Assembly: GCA_947567625.1 (NCBI GenBank) | Contig: CANONN010000017.1 | Location: 1-61,355, forward strand | DNA: 61,355 nt | Direction of reading: 5' to 3' | From: an uncultured Roseburia sp. | GTDB lineage: Bacteria > Bacillota > Clostridia > Lachnospirales > Lachnospiraceae | Part shown: positions 9,266 to 17,955 of the stretch, in pieces | How the letters are laid out: every line of letters starts with the position of its first letter | Numbering within the stretch: the stretch's first letter is position 1 | Program-made: the position numbers and the translations under genes | The notes under the pieces: generated by a model | What the model was told of the DNA's origin: nothing | The model's database searches: none | The model's input: only the letters and a program-made list of their open reading frames with translations

Positions 9266-10276
9266 ATGTTGGGTACGGATATCGGGATAGACCTTGGTAC
9301 TGCTAGTATTCTGGTATATATAAGAGGAAAAGGCGTAGTGTTGAAAGAACCGTCCGTTGTGGCGTTTGATCGTGATACAAATAAAATAAAGGCAATCGGC
9401 GAGGAGGCAAGACTGATGCTCGGGAGGACGCCGGGCAACATTGTGGCGGTCAGGCCGCTGCGGCAGGGAGTTATTTCCGATTACACAGTGACGGAAAAGA
9501 TGATAAAATACTTTATACAGAAGGCTTTGGGCAAGAAGTCGTTCCGCAAACCCCGCATCAGCGTGTGCGTGCCGAGCGGCGTCACCGAGGTAGAGAAGAA
9601 AGCGGTCGAGGATGCCACCTTTCAGGCCGGCGCCAGGGAAGTAAAGATTATTGAGGAACCGATCGCGGCCGCGATCGGCGCAGGCATTGATATTGCGCGG
9701 CCATGCGGTAATATGATCGTTGATATCGGCGGCGGTACGGCTGACATTGCGGTGATTTCTCTGGGAGGGTCCGTTGTCAGCACGTCGATTAAGATTGCAG
9801 GGGACGATTTTGATGAGGCGATCGTGCGTTATATGAGAAAGAAACACAATCTTTTGATCGGCGAGCGCACGGCGGAGGATATCAAGATCAGGATTGGTTC
9901 GTGCTTTCCGTTGGCACAGACGGAGACAATGGATGTGCGCGGCCGTAACCTTGTGACCGGCTTGCCTAAGACGGTCAACGTCTCTTCGGAGGAGACCGAG
10001 GAGGCGCTGCGCGAGACGACGCTTCAGATTGTGGAGGCCGTGCACTCCGTATTGGAGAAGACACCGCCTGAGCTGGCGGCGGATGTTGCCGACCGCGGGA
10101 TTATCCTGACAGGCGGCGGTTCTTTATTGCGCGGTTTGGAGGAGCTGATCGAGGACCGGACCGGGATACACACCATGACGGCCGATGAGCCGATGACCTG
10201 CGTCGCCATTGGAACAGGCAAATATGTCGAGTTCTTGGCGGGGAGAAGAGATGACAAAGAGTCCATTTCCGGCTGA
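9266..10276 (+). CDS. mbl: MreB/Mbl-family actin-like rod-shape protein
   Basis: A bacterial actin that forms membrane-associated filaments guiding lateral wall synthesis. The 336 residues are normal for the family. Nucleotide-binding motifs are DIGIDLGTASILVY (phosphate 1, residues ~5-18), IEEPIAAAIGAG and DIGGGTADIAVISLGG (phosphate 2, ~158-173), and LTGGGSLLRGLEELI near the C-terminus. A ribosome site AAAGGGG precedes the ATG. It is followed by two flagellar rod genes, the same order as mbl-flhO-flhP in Bacillus subtilis, which supports the Mbl name over MreB although the two are hard to tell apart by eye. Confidence 0.93.
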   Translation: MLGTDIGIDLGTASILVYIRGKGVVLKEPSVVAFDRDTNKIKAIGEEARLMLGRTPGNIVAVRPLRQGVISDYTVTEKMIKYFIQKALGKKSFRKPRISVCVPSGVTEVEKKAVEDATFQAGAREVKIIEEPIAAAIGAGIDIARPCGNMIVDIGGGTADIAVISLGGSVVSTSIKIAGDDFDEAIVRYMRKKHNLLIGERTAEDIKIRIGSCFPLAQTETMDVRGRNLVTGLPKTVNVSSEETEEALRETTLQIVEAVHSVLEKTPPELAADVADRGIILTGGGSLLRGLEELIEDRTGIHTMTADEPMTCVAIGTGKYVEFLAGRRDDKESISG

Positions 10277-10343
10277 TTATAGTCACAAAGGCACTTGAAA
10301 GAGACAGTTTCATGCGATGACAGACGCATAGAAAGAGGGGAAT

Positions 10344-11144
10344 ATGGTAAAGGGATTATATACGGCGCACACGGGTATGATTCAGGAACAGCGAAGGCTG
10401 GATGTTTTGTCCAATAACCTGGCTAACGCCGACACAAACGGTTACAAAAAAGAGGGCACCACATCACAGACATTTGCGGACGAGCTGGCAATCAAGATCA
10501 AGGATACGTCCGCTTACGCGCTCCCGCGCAAATTGGGCGGCATGAGCATGGGAGTGCATATCGGTGAGACGTACACGGACTATACACAGGGCAATTTTAA
10601 AGTGACCGACAACGAAACCGATATTGCGTTGGACGGCGACGGCTTTTTTGCAATCGCCTACACGGATAAACAGGGCAATACGACGGTCAAATACACGAGA
10701 GACGGTGCGTTTACCGTCAATACAGAGGGATATCTCGTGACAAAGGACGGGGATTATGTGCTCAATATGGCGGGAGCTACGAACGGAGACCCGGCGGAGG
10801 GCAACCGTATCCGGCTGGACCCGAATGCGCACATCGTCATCAACGAATTTGGGCATATTTATCAGAATGATCAGCGCGTGGCAGCGCTTGGATTTGTGGA
10901 TATTCAGGATTACAATTACCTGCAAAAATTTGGGGAGAACCTCTATGACCTGGTGGAAGGCGGGGTGCGGGCTCCCTCGGAGGCCAAAGTGGTGCAGGGG
11001 TGCATTGAGGGGGCGAATGTCAATATCGTCTCGGAGATGGTCAATATGATTACGATCGCCAGAGCTTACCAGGCGGGACAGAAGATTATCAACGCCATTG
11101 ATGAGACGCTCGACAAAGCGGTAAATAACGTTGGTCAGGTCTAA
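10344..11144 (+). CDS. flhO: Flagellar basal-body rod protein, FlgF/FlhO type
   Basis: A 266-residue flagellar rod/hook family protein exported through the flagellar type III apparatus. The N-terminal signature is MVKGLYTAHTGMI...LDVLSNNLANADTNGYKK. The middle has IALDGDGFFAIAY. The C-terminus has the conserved EMVNMITIARAYQAGQKIINAIDE coiled coil. It is the first of two paralogous rod genes downstream of mbl, as in the B. subtilis flhO-flhP pair, so it is most likely the FlgF/FlhO (proximal rod) member. AGAGGGG precedes the ATG. Confidence 0.92.
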   Translation: MVKGLYTAHTGMIQEQRRLDVLSNNLANADTNGYKKEGTTSQTFADELAIKIKDTSAYALPRKLGGMSMGVHIGETYTDYTQGNFKVTDNETDIALDGDGFFAIAYTDKQGNTTVKYTRDGAFTVNTEGYLVTKDGDYVLNMAGATNGDPAEGNRIRLDPNAHIVINEFGHIYQNDQRVAALGFVDIQDYNYLQKFGENLYDLVEGGVRAPSEAKVVQGCIEGANVNIVSEMVNMITIARAYQAGQKIINAIDETLDKAVNNVGQV

Positions 11145-11299
11145 ATTTTTTAGAGATACAGACCGATATTATGATAAGGATTATGTCACGATTTTGTATC
11201 GTTGCATCTTTTGTGTAATCATTGATAAGCTAAAAACAGTATCACTGCGAATGTTAAGCCTGCGGCGGAGGCCGTGGACGGAAAGGAAAGAGATTTAAC

Positions 11300-12115
11300 A
11301 TGGTAAGATCACTTTACACTGCGGCGACCGGTATGATTGCCCAGCAGTCCAATGTGGATAATATTTCCAATAATCTGGCCAATGTCAACACGGTAGGATA
11401 TAAAGAAGAAAAGATGGAGTTTAAGTCTTTGCTGTATCAAACGCTTCAGACAAAGACGACCACGGCAAACGGCGAGCAAAAGCCGATTCCGGCACAGGCG
11501 GGTCTTGGAACGCGCGTGGCCTCCAACACTTCCATTTTTACACAGGGTTCCATGCTGGACAGTGACAGCGCCACCGATTTTGCAATTGCGGGCGACGGAT
11601 TCTTTGCGGTGCGCGGAGCCGACGGGGAGACTTACTATACGAGGGACGGAAGTTTTACCTGGGCGATGGGGCCGACAGGACTTACGCTTTGTACTTCAGA
11701 CGGATATCCGGTGCTGGGCAACGATGGCAATCCGATCGTTATTCCCAACGGGATACAGTCGGAGCAGGTGATTGTCAGCGCGGACGGTAGATTCGGCTAT
11801 ATGCAGAATGACGGTACATATGTGAATTTAAACAGATCTTTTGGCCTATATCAGTTTAATAATCCGGCCGGGCTTGAGAAGATCGGACAGAATCTATATA
11901 ATGTGACGCCGGCCTCCGGCAATGCGCTGGCAGAGGCGACCGTGGCAAATCTCACGAGAAGCCAGGTGAAACAGAAATATCTGGAAGGTTCCAATGTCAA
12001 TGTGGCGACCGAGATGGTAAATCTTATCGTGGCGCAGCGCGCTTATCAGTTAAACTCCAAAGCGATTACCACCTCGGATGAGATGCTGGAGCAGGCAAAT
12101 AACCTGAAACGTTAA
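11300..12115 (+). CDS. flgG: Flagellar distal rod protein, FlgG/FlhP type
   Basis: A 271-residue rod protein. It has the N-terminal rod signature (LYTAATGMIAQQ, DNISNNLANVNTVGYK), a FAIAGDGFFAVRG core and the C-terminal NVATEMVNLIVAQRAYQLNSKAI helix, which is typical of FlgG. The 155-base gap before it holds no gene; its second half has a purine-rich run ending in GGAAAGGAAAGAG, which serves as ribosome site. It should form the distal rod between FlgF and the hook. Confidence 0.93.
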   Translation: MVRSLYTAATGMIAQQSNVDNISNNLANVNTVGYKEEKMEFKSLLYQTLQTKTTTANGEQKPIPAQAGLGTRVASNTSIFTQGSMLDSDSATDFAIAGDGFFAVRGADGETYYTRDGSFTWAMGPTGLTLCTSDGYPVLGNDGNPIVIPNGIQSEQVIVSADGRFGYMQNDGTYVNLNRSFGLYQFNNPAGLEKIGQNLYNVTPASGNALAEATVANLTRSQVKQKYLEGSNVNVATEMVNLIVAQRAYQLNSKAITTSDEMLEQANNLKR

Positions 12116-12151
12116 TGAGCGGTTTCCTATATAGAGAAAGGCGGTAGTTGT

Positions 12152-12508
12152 ATGACAGTTGATGGCATTACTTCCATGTTGGGCACCGATGTGGCAAACA
12201 GCATGGCGGCGGGCAGGGCTGATTCGGTTAAAAATAATATCAACAAGGTATCGTCGGATACCACTTCCGATGAGCTGATGGAAGTCTGTAAAGATTTTGT
12301 ATCCTATTTTGTGGAAGAGATACTAAAAGAGATCAAAGAAAATCTCACCAACGACGAAGAGGAGGAGGACGGTTCCACGGCCATGCTGACGGATTTCCAT
12401 ATGGACAGTGCGATTGAGACGATCTCAGACGCACTCATGGATCAGTCCGGTCTCAATTTTACGCAGCAATTGTACGAGCAGATGAAGCGCAATTACAATA
12501 TTGAGTGA
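12152..12508 (+). CDS. FlgJ-like rod-binding protein (N-terminal domain only)
   Basis: A 118-residue protein with no signal peptide. Its central segment SDELMEVCKDFVSYFVEEILKEIKE and C-terminal TDFHMDSAIETISDALMDQ...TQQLYEQMKRN match the rod-binding (Rod-bind/FlgJ-N) domain: helix, linker, then a helix near the end. It lacks the peptidoglycan-hydrolase half of proteobacterial FlgJ, as usual in Firmicutes. Acidic residues cluster in the middle (NDEEEEDG). Position right after flgG and before a terminator supports a rod-cap or rod-assembly role. Confidence 0.75.
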   Translation: MTVDGITSMLGTDVANSMAAGRADSVKNNINKVSSDTTSDELMEVCKDFVSYFVEEILKEIKENLTNDEEEEDGSTAMLTDFHMDSAIETISDALMDQSGLNFTQQLYEQMKRNYNIE

Positions 12509-12531
12509 TCGTGTCATATAGGCAGTATAGA

Positions 12532-12576
12532 GTACACCGTAAAATTAATGCAGATTAATTTTACGGTGTACTTTTG
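12532..12576 (+). terminator. Rho-independent terminator closing the flagellar rod operon
   Basis: A perfect 18-bp stem (arms 12532-12549 and 12554-12571, gtacaccgtaaaattaat and its complement, loop gcag) followed by tttt. It ends the mbl-flhO-flgG-flgJ unit; the next gene, recD2, has its own start region. Confidence 0.95.
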
Positions 12577-12697
12577 CGAAATATAAGGACAGTTTGCAAA
12601 GCGTGCTGTCTGTTTCTACACATTGGGATGTCTCGCAGAGCGTGGCATCCGTTGTTTTAATTTATAGAAAATGAGACGTAAGGAGCAGTAAGATACC

Positions 12698-14908
12698 ATG
12701 GAAAAACTGACGGGCTATGTGGAGCATATTATTTATCGAAATCCCGATAACGGATATACCGTGTTAAATCTGGTCAGCGGTGATGAGGAGATCACCTGCG
12801 TGGGGAGTTTTACCGGTATCGGCGAGGGGGAGACGATTGAGGCTTTTGGGGAATATGCGGAACATCCCGCATATGGCCGGCAGTTTAAAGTGGATTATTT
12901 TGAAGAGAAAGCGCCCGAAGATGAGGCGGCAATTGAGCGCTATCTCGGCTCGGGGGCTATCAAGGGAATCGGGGCCGCGATGGCTGCGCGTATTGTCAGG
13001 CGCTTTAAGGACGATACGTTTCGGATTATCGAGGAGGAACCGGAACGTCTGGCGGAGATTAAGGGGATCAGTGAGCGCAAAGCCATGGAGATCGCCCATC
13101 AGGTCAACGAGAAAAGAGATTTGCGGCAGGCAATGATATTTTTGCAGCAATACGGGATTCGCATGAATCTGGCAGTGAAAATATACCGGGTTTACGGACA
13201 GGAGATCTATCACATATTAAAGGAAAATCCATACCGTCTGGCTGATGATGTGGAGGGGGTTGGCTTTAAGACGGCCGATGACATCGCGGCCCGTGTGGGA
13301 ATCCGCATGGATTCGGATTTTCGGGTCAAAAGCGGTATCCTGTATGTGCTGCTGCAGGCTTCCGGCGAGGGCCACACCTATCTGCCGCAGAGCGAATTGA
13401 CGCAGCGCGCTAAGCTGCTGCTGGGCGTAGAACCGCCCCAGATCGAAAAACAGTATATGGATTTGTCCATTGAGCGGAAAATTATTATCAAGCAATCGAA
13501 AGAGAGTGAGGCGCATATCTATGCCGCTTCCTTTTATTATATGGAATCAAACACCGCGCTGATGCTGGGACGGCTCAACGTCCATTATGATGTGCCGGAC
13601 ATAGAGATCGAGCAGCGGATGCGTTCCATCGAGCAGCAGGCCGAGATTGTGCTCGACGAACAGCAGCGCATGGCGGTGCGGGAGGCGGTGCGCAGCGGAC
13701 TGCTGGTGATCACGGGCGGGCCGGGAACCGGGAAAACCACCACCATCAACACCGTCATACGCTATTTTGAGCTGGAGGGGCTGGACGTCTATTTGGCCGC
13801 GCCGACCGGCCGGGCGGCCAAGCGCATGAGCGAAGCCACGGGCTTTGAGGCGCGCACGGTTCACCGTATGTTGGAGTTAAACGGCGGGGTGGAAGGGAAC
13901 GCCGGCTTTGAGCGAAATGAGAACAATCCGCTCGAGGCGGATGCAGTCATTATCGATGAGGTTTCGATGGTGGATATCTCGTTGATGCATGCGCTGTTAA
14001 AGGCGGTGGCCGTCGGAACCAGGCTTATTCTCGTGGGCGATGTAAATCAGCTTCCCAGTGTGGGCCCGGGAAGCGTGCTGAAGGATATTATCGCTTCCGG
14101 GGCGTGTAACGTGGTAATGCTCAATAAGATATTTCGACAGGCGTCGACCAGCGACATTATCGTCAACGCGCACAAGATCAACCAGGGGGAGGAAGTGGCG
14201 CTCGACAACAAGAGCCGGGATTTCTTTTTCCTCAAACGCTATCAGGCGGATGTGATCATAAATGTGGTGTTGCAGCTTATTTATCAGAAGCTGCCCAAGT
14301 ATGTGAACGCCACGCCCTATGATATCCAGGTGCTCACACCAATGCGCAAGGGGCTTTTGGGAGTGGAACGTTTAAACGGTATCTTGCAGAGCTATTTAAA
14401 CCCTCCCTCCGACCGCAAAATCGAACGCGAGCACGGGGATACGCTGTTCCGCGAGGGAGATAAGGTGATGCAGACAAAGAATAACTATCAGCTTGCCTGG
14501 GAAATCCGCACGAAGCTTGGCCTTGCCGTCGACAAGGGCATGGGCGTTTTTAACGGCGATATGGGGGTGGTCAGAGAAATCAATGAGTTTTCCGAGATCA
14601 TGACGGTGGAGTTTGACGAGGGCAGGATGGTCGAATACCCGTTTAAACTGCTGGATGAATTGGAACTCGCCTACGCGATCACGATACATAAGTCGCAGGG
14701 AAGCGAATACCCGGCCGTGGTGATTCCGCTGCTGAGCGGGCCGTCCATGTTAATGAACCGCAATCTTTTGTATACCGCTGTGACGCGTGCGCGCAAATGT
14801 GTGACGGTGGTGGGCAATGAGGGGACATTTTTTAATATGATAAAAAATGTGTCGCAGCAGAAACGTTACAGCGGCTTGGCACAGCGGCTACAGGAAAACG
14901 TGATATAG
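12698..14908 (+). CDS. recD2: RecD2-type ATP-dependent DNA helicase
   Basis: A 5'-3' superfamily 1B helicase of the RecD2/YrrC family, which acts without RecBC in DNA repair. The 736-residue length fits. The N-terminus is an OB-like domain (VEHIIYRNPDNGYTVLNL) then helix-hairpin-helix repeats around residues 90-200 (GAIKGIGAAMAARIV, GVGFKTADDIA). Helicase motifs are GGPGTGKTTT (~340-349), APTGRAAKRM, VIIDEVSMVD (~417-426), LVGDVNQLPSVGPG, FRQA, the UvrD_C-like TIHKSQGSEYP (~661-671) and LLYTAVTRAR. The ribosome site AAGGAG lies 16 bases upstream of the ATG. Confidence 0.96.
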   Translation: MEKLTGYVEHIIYRNPDNGYTVLNLVSGDEEITCVGSFTGIGEGETIEAFGEYAEHPAYGRQFKVDYFEEKAPEDEAAIERYLGSGAIKGIGAAMAARIVRRFKDDTFRIIEEEPERLAEIKGISERKAMEIAHQVNEKRDLRQAMIFLQQYGIRMNLAVKIYRVYGQEIYHILKENPYRLADDVEGVGFKTADDIAARVGIRMDSDFRVKSGILYVLLQASGEGHTYLPQSELTQRAKLLLGVEPPQIEKQYMDLSIERKIIIKQSKESEAHIYAASFYYMESNTALMLGRLNVHYDVPDIEIEQRMRSIEQQAEIVLDEQQRMAVREAVRSGLLVITGGPGTGKTTTINTVIRYFELEGLDVYLAAPTGRAAKRMSEATGFEARTVHRMLELNGGVEGNAGFERNENNPLEADAVIIDEVSMVDISLMHALLKAVAVGTRLILVGDVNQLPSVGPGSVLKDIIASGACNVVMLNKIFRQASTSDIIVNAHKINQGEEVALDNKSRDFFFLKRYQADVIINVVLQLIYQKLPKYVNATPYDIQVLTPMRKGLLGVERLNGILQSYLNPPSDRKIEREHGDTLFREGDKVMQTKNNYQLAWEIRTKLGLAVDKGMGVFNGDMGVVREINEFSEIMTVEFDEGRMVEYPFKLLDELELAYAITIHKSQGSEYPAVVIPLLSGPSMLMNRNLLYTAVTRARKCVTVVGNEGTFFNMIKNVSQQKRYSGLAQRLQENVI

Positions 14909-15018
14909 TATTTGGCCGGTGAATCGGTTCCAAGCCAATGGGTATAGTGATCGGCGTGGGAGAGAAACATAACGAGCGTTACTAATATTTACAAAAAATA
15001 GTGAAATATGGATGGTAT

Positions 15019-15048
15019 TTGTTGTGCAAAAGTGATAAAATATATAAT
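15019..15048 (+). promoter_or_regulatory. Candidate sigmaA promoter for comF-yvyF
   Basis: TTGTTG at 15019-15024, an 18-base spacer and a consensus TATAAT at 15043-15048, 44 bases before the TTG start of comF. The -35 is weak; TTGTGC at 15022 with a 15-base gap is the alternative. Confidence 0.5.
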
Positions 15049-15092
15049 AGGATTATGGCAAATGGTTCTTCTTTTGGGAGAGGAAAAATAAT

Positions 15093-15836
15093 TTGTCTAA
15101 ACGAATATTTCACAAACGGCAGCTTTTCTGCCGGCTGGGAGAGGAAGTTTTGTCGCTGGTGTTTCCCGGGAGATGTCCTGTCTGCGACGAGGTTCTCTCA
15201 GTCGGGCAGCAAATCTGCTCCTCCTGCCGTCCTTTTATGCTGCGGGCGAGGGAACCTGTATGTATGCGCTGCGGCAAACCTCTGGAGTCGGAGCGCGAAG
15301 AGTATTGCATGGACTGTGCGGCAGGGACGCATCTGTTTCGGCAGGGCAGGGCGGTATTTTTGTACGGCGGACAGATCAGGGGTTCTTTGTACCGCTTTAA
15401 ATATCACGGCAGACGGGAATATGCCCGCTATTATGCAGGCGTGGCAGCGGATGTCTGGGGGCAGTGGATGAAAAGCAGGGGGATTGAGGCGATCGTTCCG
15501 ATTCCCATGTACGGGCCAAAGCAACGTGTGCGGGGATACAATCAGGCCAAGGTGTTTGCACAGGCTCTGGGCCTTACGATAGAGATACCGGTGATTGACC
15601 TGGTGCGGCGCGTGCGGGATACCGTTCCGCAGAAAGAATTGGATTATAAAGAAAGAAAACATAATTTAAAAAATGCTTTCCAATTACAGACAGATATAGT
15701 AAAATATAGAAGAGTATTATTAGCAGATGATATTTATACGACAGGAAGTACCATGGATGCGGTGGCGGAGGTGCTGCTTCGCGCCGGCGTTGTGGACGTT
15801 TATTTTATATGTATCAGTATAGGAGAAGGCGCTTAA
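15093..15836 (+). CDS. comF: ComF-family phosphoribosyltransferase-like protein
   Basis: A 247-residue ComF/ComFC-type protein linked in other bacteria to DNA uptake and recombination. The N-terminal zinc-binding part has two CxxC pairs (FPGRCPVCDEV, ICSSC) and a second set (CMRCGKPL, CMDC). The C-terminal half is a phosphoribosyltransferase fold with VPIPMYGPKQRVRGYNQA and the PRPP loop VLLADDIYTTGSTM. The start is TTG, chosen because GGGAGAGGAAA lies just upstream and the coding pattern begins there. It is followed 24 bases later by yvyF, the same neighbour order as comFC-yvyF in B. subtilis. Confidence 0.93.
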   Translation: MSKRIFHKRQLFCRLGEEVLSLVFPGRCPVCDEVLSVGQQICSSCRPFMLRAREPVCMRCGKPLESEREEYCMDCAAGTHLFRQGRAVFLYGGQIRGSLYRFKYHGRREYARYYAGVAADVWGQWMKSRGIEAIVPIPMYGPKQRVRGYNQAKVFAQALGLTIEIPVIDLVRRVRDTVPQKELDYKERKHNLKNAFQLQTDIVKYRRVLLADDIYTTGSTMDAVAEVLLRAGVVDVYFICISIGEGA

Positions 15837-15860
15837 ACTACAAGTAAGGGGGATGAATAA

Positions 15861-16262
15861 ATGGACGCAAGAAATTGTAGAAGCTGTGGAACATTGTTTA
15901 ATTATATAAGCGGTCCGCCGATCTGTACAAAGTGTAAAAAAAAGCTGGAGGAAAAGTTTACGGAGGTGAAGGAGTACCTCGACGGTCATCCAAGGGCTAC
16001 GATCAGCGTGGTCTCCGAGGAGATAGATGTTTCGGTAAAGCAGATCAAGCAGTGGATACGGGAGGAGCGGCTTTCGCTTTCGGATGCGACGGACGCAGGA
16101 GTTACCTGCGAAACCTGCGGCAAGCCGATTTGCAGCGGGCGTTTCTGCGACAAGTGTAAAGCAAAAATGCACAATGAGTTGTCGGGCGTCATTGCCAAGC
16201 CGGTTTCCGCTCCAGCAAAGAAAAAGGATCATGACGGAAATCGGATGCGCTTTTTACAATAG
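15861..16262 (+). CDS. yvyF: YvyF / TIGR03826-type flagellar operon protein
   Basis: A 133-residue protein with an N-terminal zinc ribbon (NCRSCGTLF, ICTKCKKK), a helix-turn-helix-like middle (TISVVSEEIDVSVKQIKQWIREERL) and a second zinc knuckle (CETCGKPIC, CDKC). This pattern is that of B. subtilis YvyF, the gene between comFC and flgM. Here no flgM follows; a terminator is present instead. Its role is likely regulatory or accessory for late flagellar genes, by genomic context. Confidence 0.85.
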   Translation: MDARNCRSCGTLFNYISGPPICTKCKKKLEEKFTEVKEYLDGHPRATISVVSEEIDVSVKQIKQWIREERLSLSDATDAGVTCETCGKPICSGRFCDKCKAKMHNELSGVIAKPVSAPAKKKDHDGNRMRFLQ

Positions 16263-16339
16263 ATCATTAGTTTTTCAATGATCGTATGATGGAAACCGGA
16301 TACGGTTCTTACAGGCTGGCAGACATAGGTTCGGGAAAA

Positions 16340-16372
16340 AGAGCGGGATATGTAAGAATCCTGCTCTTTATT
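16340..16372 (+). terminator. Probable terminator after yvyF
   Basis: Arms agagcgggat (16340-16349) and atcctgctct (16358-16367) pair with one G-U, preceded by aaaaa and followed by ttattcccttttg. The 193-base gap 16263-16455 holds this and a weaker gatcatt/aatgatc hairpin at 16263-16284. Confidence 0.65.
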
Positions 16373-16455
16373 CCCTTTTGGGGGTCCGTCGCAAGACGAT
16401 GCCGGGCGGCGGCCTGTTTGCCGTAAGACAGATTCCGAAAGAAATGGAGATTGAC

Positions 16456-16884
16456 ATGGTAAACGAAGAACGGTTGCGACACATGCTCAAAATATCCGAA
16501 TTTGATACTTATGAGGATAAGGGGTGCAAACCCATGACACAGTATGCGAGGAAAGATTATATTTCCTTACAGATGATAAAGAGCTTTATCATGGGAACGA
16601 TTACCTTTTTTCTGATTGCGGGATTGTGGTGTCTGTACGCGGTCGACATGCTGATGAAGCTGGTGAACAGTATGGACTATAAAGAGACGCTGACAACGGT
16701 GCTGACACTGTATGCAGTGTTTATGCTGTTCTACCTTGGCGCCACCTATATCGTTTATCAGATGAAATATACGGCGGGCAGGCGCAAAGTAAAGAGCTAT
16801 TACGGTAATTTGAAACAGGTGAATCAGATGTATGAGCGTGACGAGCGGCTCAAAAGCGCCGGCGGAACAGACACGGACTCATAG
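16456..16884 (+). CDS. Small membrane protein, function unknown
   Basis: About 142 residues from the ATG at 16456, chosen because GGAG sits 6 bases upstream; a TTG at 16378 would extend it into terminator-like sequence. Two transmembrane helices are evident, SFIMGTITFFLIAGLWCLYAV and TVLTLYAVFMLFYLGATYIVY, with a soluble N-terminus of ~35 residues and a charged C-terminal tail. It lies 12 bases before the next membrane protein gene, and the pair precedes the cdaA operon. I do not recognise the family. Confidence 0.7.
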   Translation: MVNEERLRHMLKISEFDTYEDKGCKPMTQYARKDYISLQMIKSFIMGTITFFLIAGLWCLYAVDMLMKLVNSMDYKETLTTVLTLYAVFMLFYLGATYIVYQMKYTAGRRKVKSYYGNLKQVNQMYERDERLKSAGGTDTDS

Positions 16885-16896
16885 CAGGAGGATAAC

Positions 16897-17892
16897 ATGG
16901 CAGCTTTATTGGAGATGAAAGAGAGATTGATACGGTTTTACGGCAAGCATGAATTTTGGCTGAAACCGATCGCCCGTTTTTTGATCGCGCTGGCGATTTT
17001 TATGTGCATTAACCAAAATATCGGGTATATGAGCCGTATCAGCCAGACGCCGATCGCCTTGATTCTGGCGTTAGTCTGTGCGCTTGCGCCGGTTGGCCTT
17101 ACGGTGTTTTTGACGTCAGTGGTCATTTTGCTGAATATGTATGCGCTGTCGCTGGAGGTTTGCCTGGTGACGCTGATTTTGATCTTGATTATATATTTTT
17201 TATATTTTCGTTTTGCGCCCAAAAACGGCTATGATATGGTGCTCACGCCGCTCTGTTTTCAGTGCGGCATCCCCTATGTGATGCCGTTGGCGATGGGGCT
17301 TTTGCGTGGCTGGTATTCCGTATTTTCTTTGATGGCAGGCACAGTGCTCTATTTTTTCCTGCACGGCGTCCATGAAAATGCTGCCGTGCTCAGCAGCGCC
17401 GCGGAAGTGGAAGAGGGAGCGGCGTCAAAGTTTGTGATCGTGATCAATCAGCTCGTCGATAACCGGGAGATGTATCTGGTGATGGGAATCTTCGTGCTGA
17501 CAACCGTTATCGTGTATATTATCCGCCGCATGGCCATCGAAAATGCGTGGGTGATCGCCATTATTTCCGGTGTTTTGTTTGAGACAATCGGTTTGATTGC
17601 CGGGTATATCCTGCTTGAAATCCCGGATAAGATGGTGTGGGTGCTGGTCGGAAATCTGATTTCTGTTCTGATCGCCTTTGTGCTGCAATTCTTCTTCTTT
17701 AATTTGGACTATTCACGCACGGAACGTCTGCAATTTGAAGATGATGAGTACTATTATTATGTGAAGGCCGTGCCCAAAGCCATCGTTTCCGGCATGGACA
17801 AAAAAGTAAAGCGCTTCGGCAGCAGGGAGGAGCATTTGACGAAGCAAAAATTTGCCGAAGAAATGGGAATCGATGAAGAATTATTGGATTAG
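16897..17892 (+). CDS. Polytopic membrane protein, function unknown
   Basis: A 331-residue protein with about eight hydrophobic segments: one near residues 24-40, clusters at 48-107 and 121-152, a loop (~160-180), a second cluster at 190-270, and a ~60-residue charged cytoplasmic tail containing DDEYYYYVKAV. It is co-oriented with the upstream two-helix protein and 63 bases upstream of cdaA, so it may belong to the cell-wall/c-di-AMP group. No catalytic motif was seen. AGGAGG precedes the ATG. Confidence 0.7.
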   Translation: MAALLEMKERLIRFYGKHEFWLKPIARFLIALAIFMCINQNIGYMSRISQTPIALILALVCALAPVGLTVFLTSVVILLNMYALSLEVCLVTLILILIIYFLYFRFAPKNGYDMVLTPLCFQCGIPYVMPLAMGLLRGWYSVFSLMAGTVLYFFLHGVHENAAVLSSAAEVEEGAASKFVIVINQLVDNREMYLVMGIFVLTTVIVYIIRRMAIENAWVIAIISGVLFETIGLIAGYILLEIPDKMVWVLVGNLISVLIAFVLQFFFFNLDYSRTERLQFEDDEYYYYVKAVPKAIVSGMDKKVKRFGSREEHLTKQKFAEEMGIDEELLD

Positions 17893-17955
17893 ACGTAACA
17901 GTGAGCGTATGGAACCGTTACGATTAGACTAAATAAAGGGGATACAGAGCAAGCT

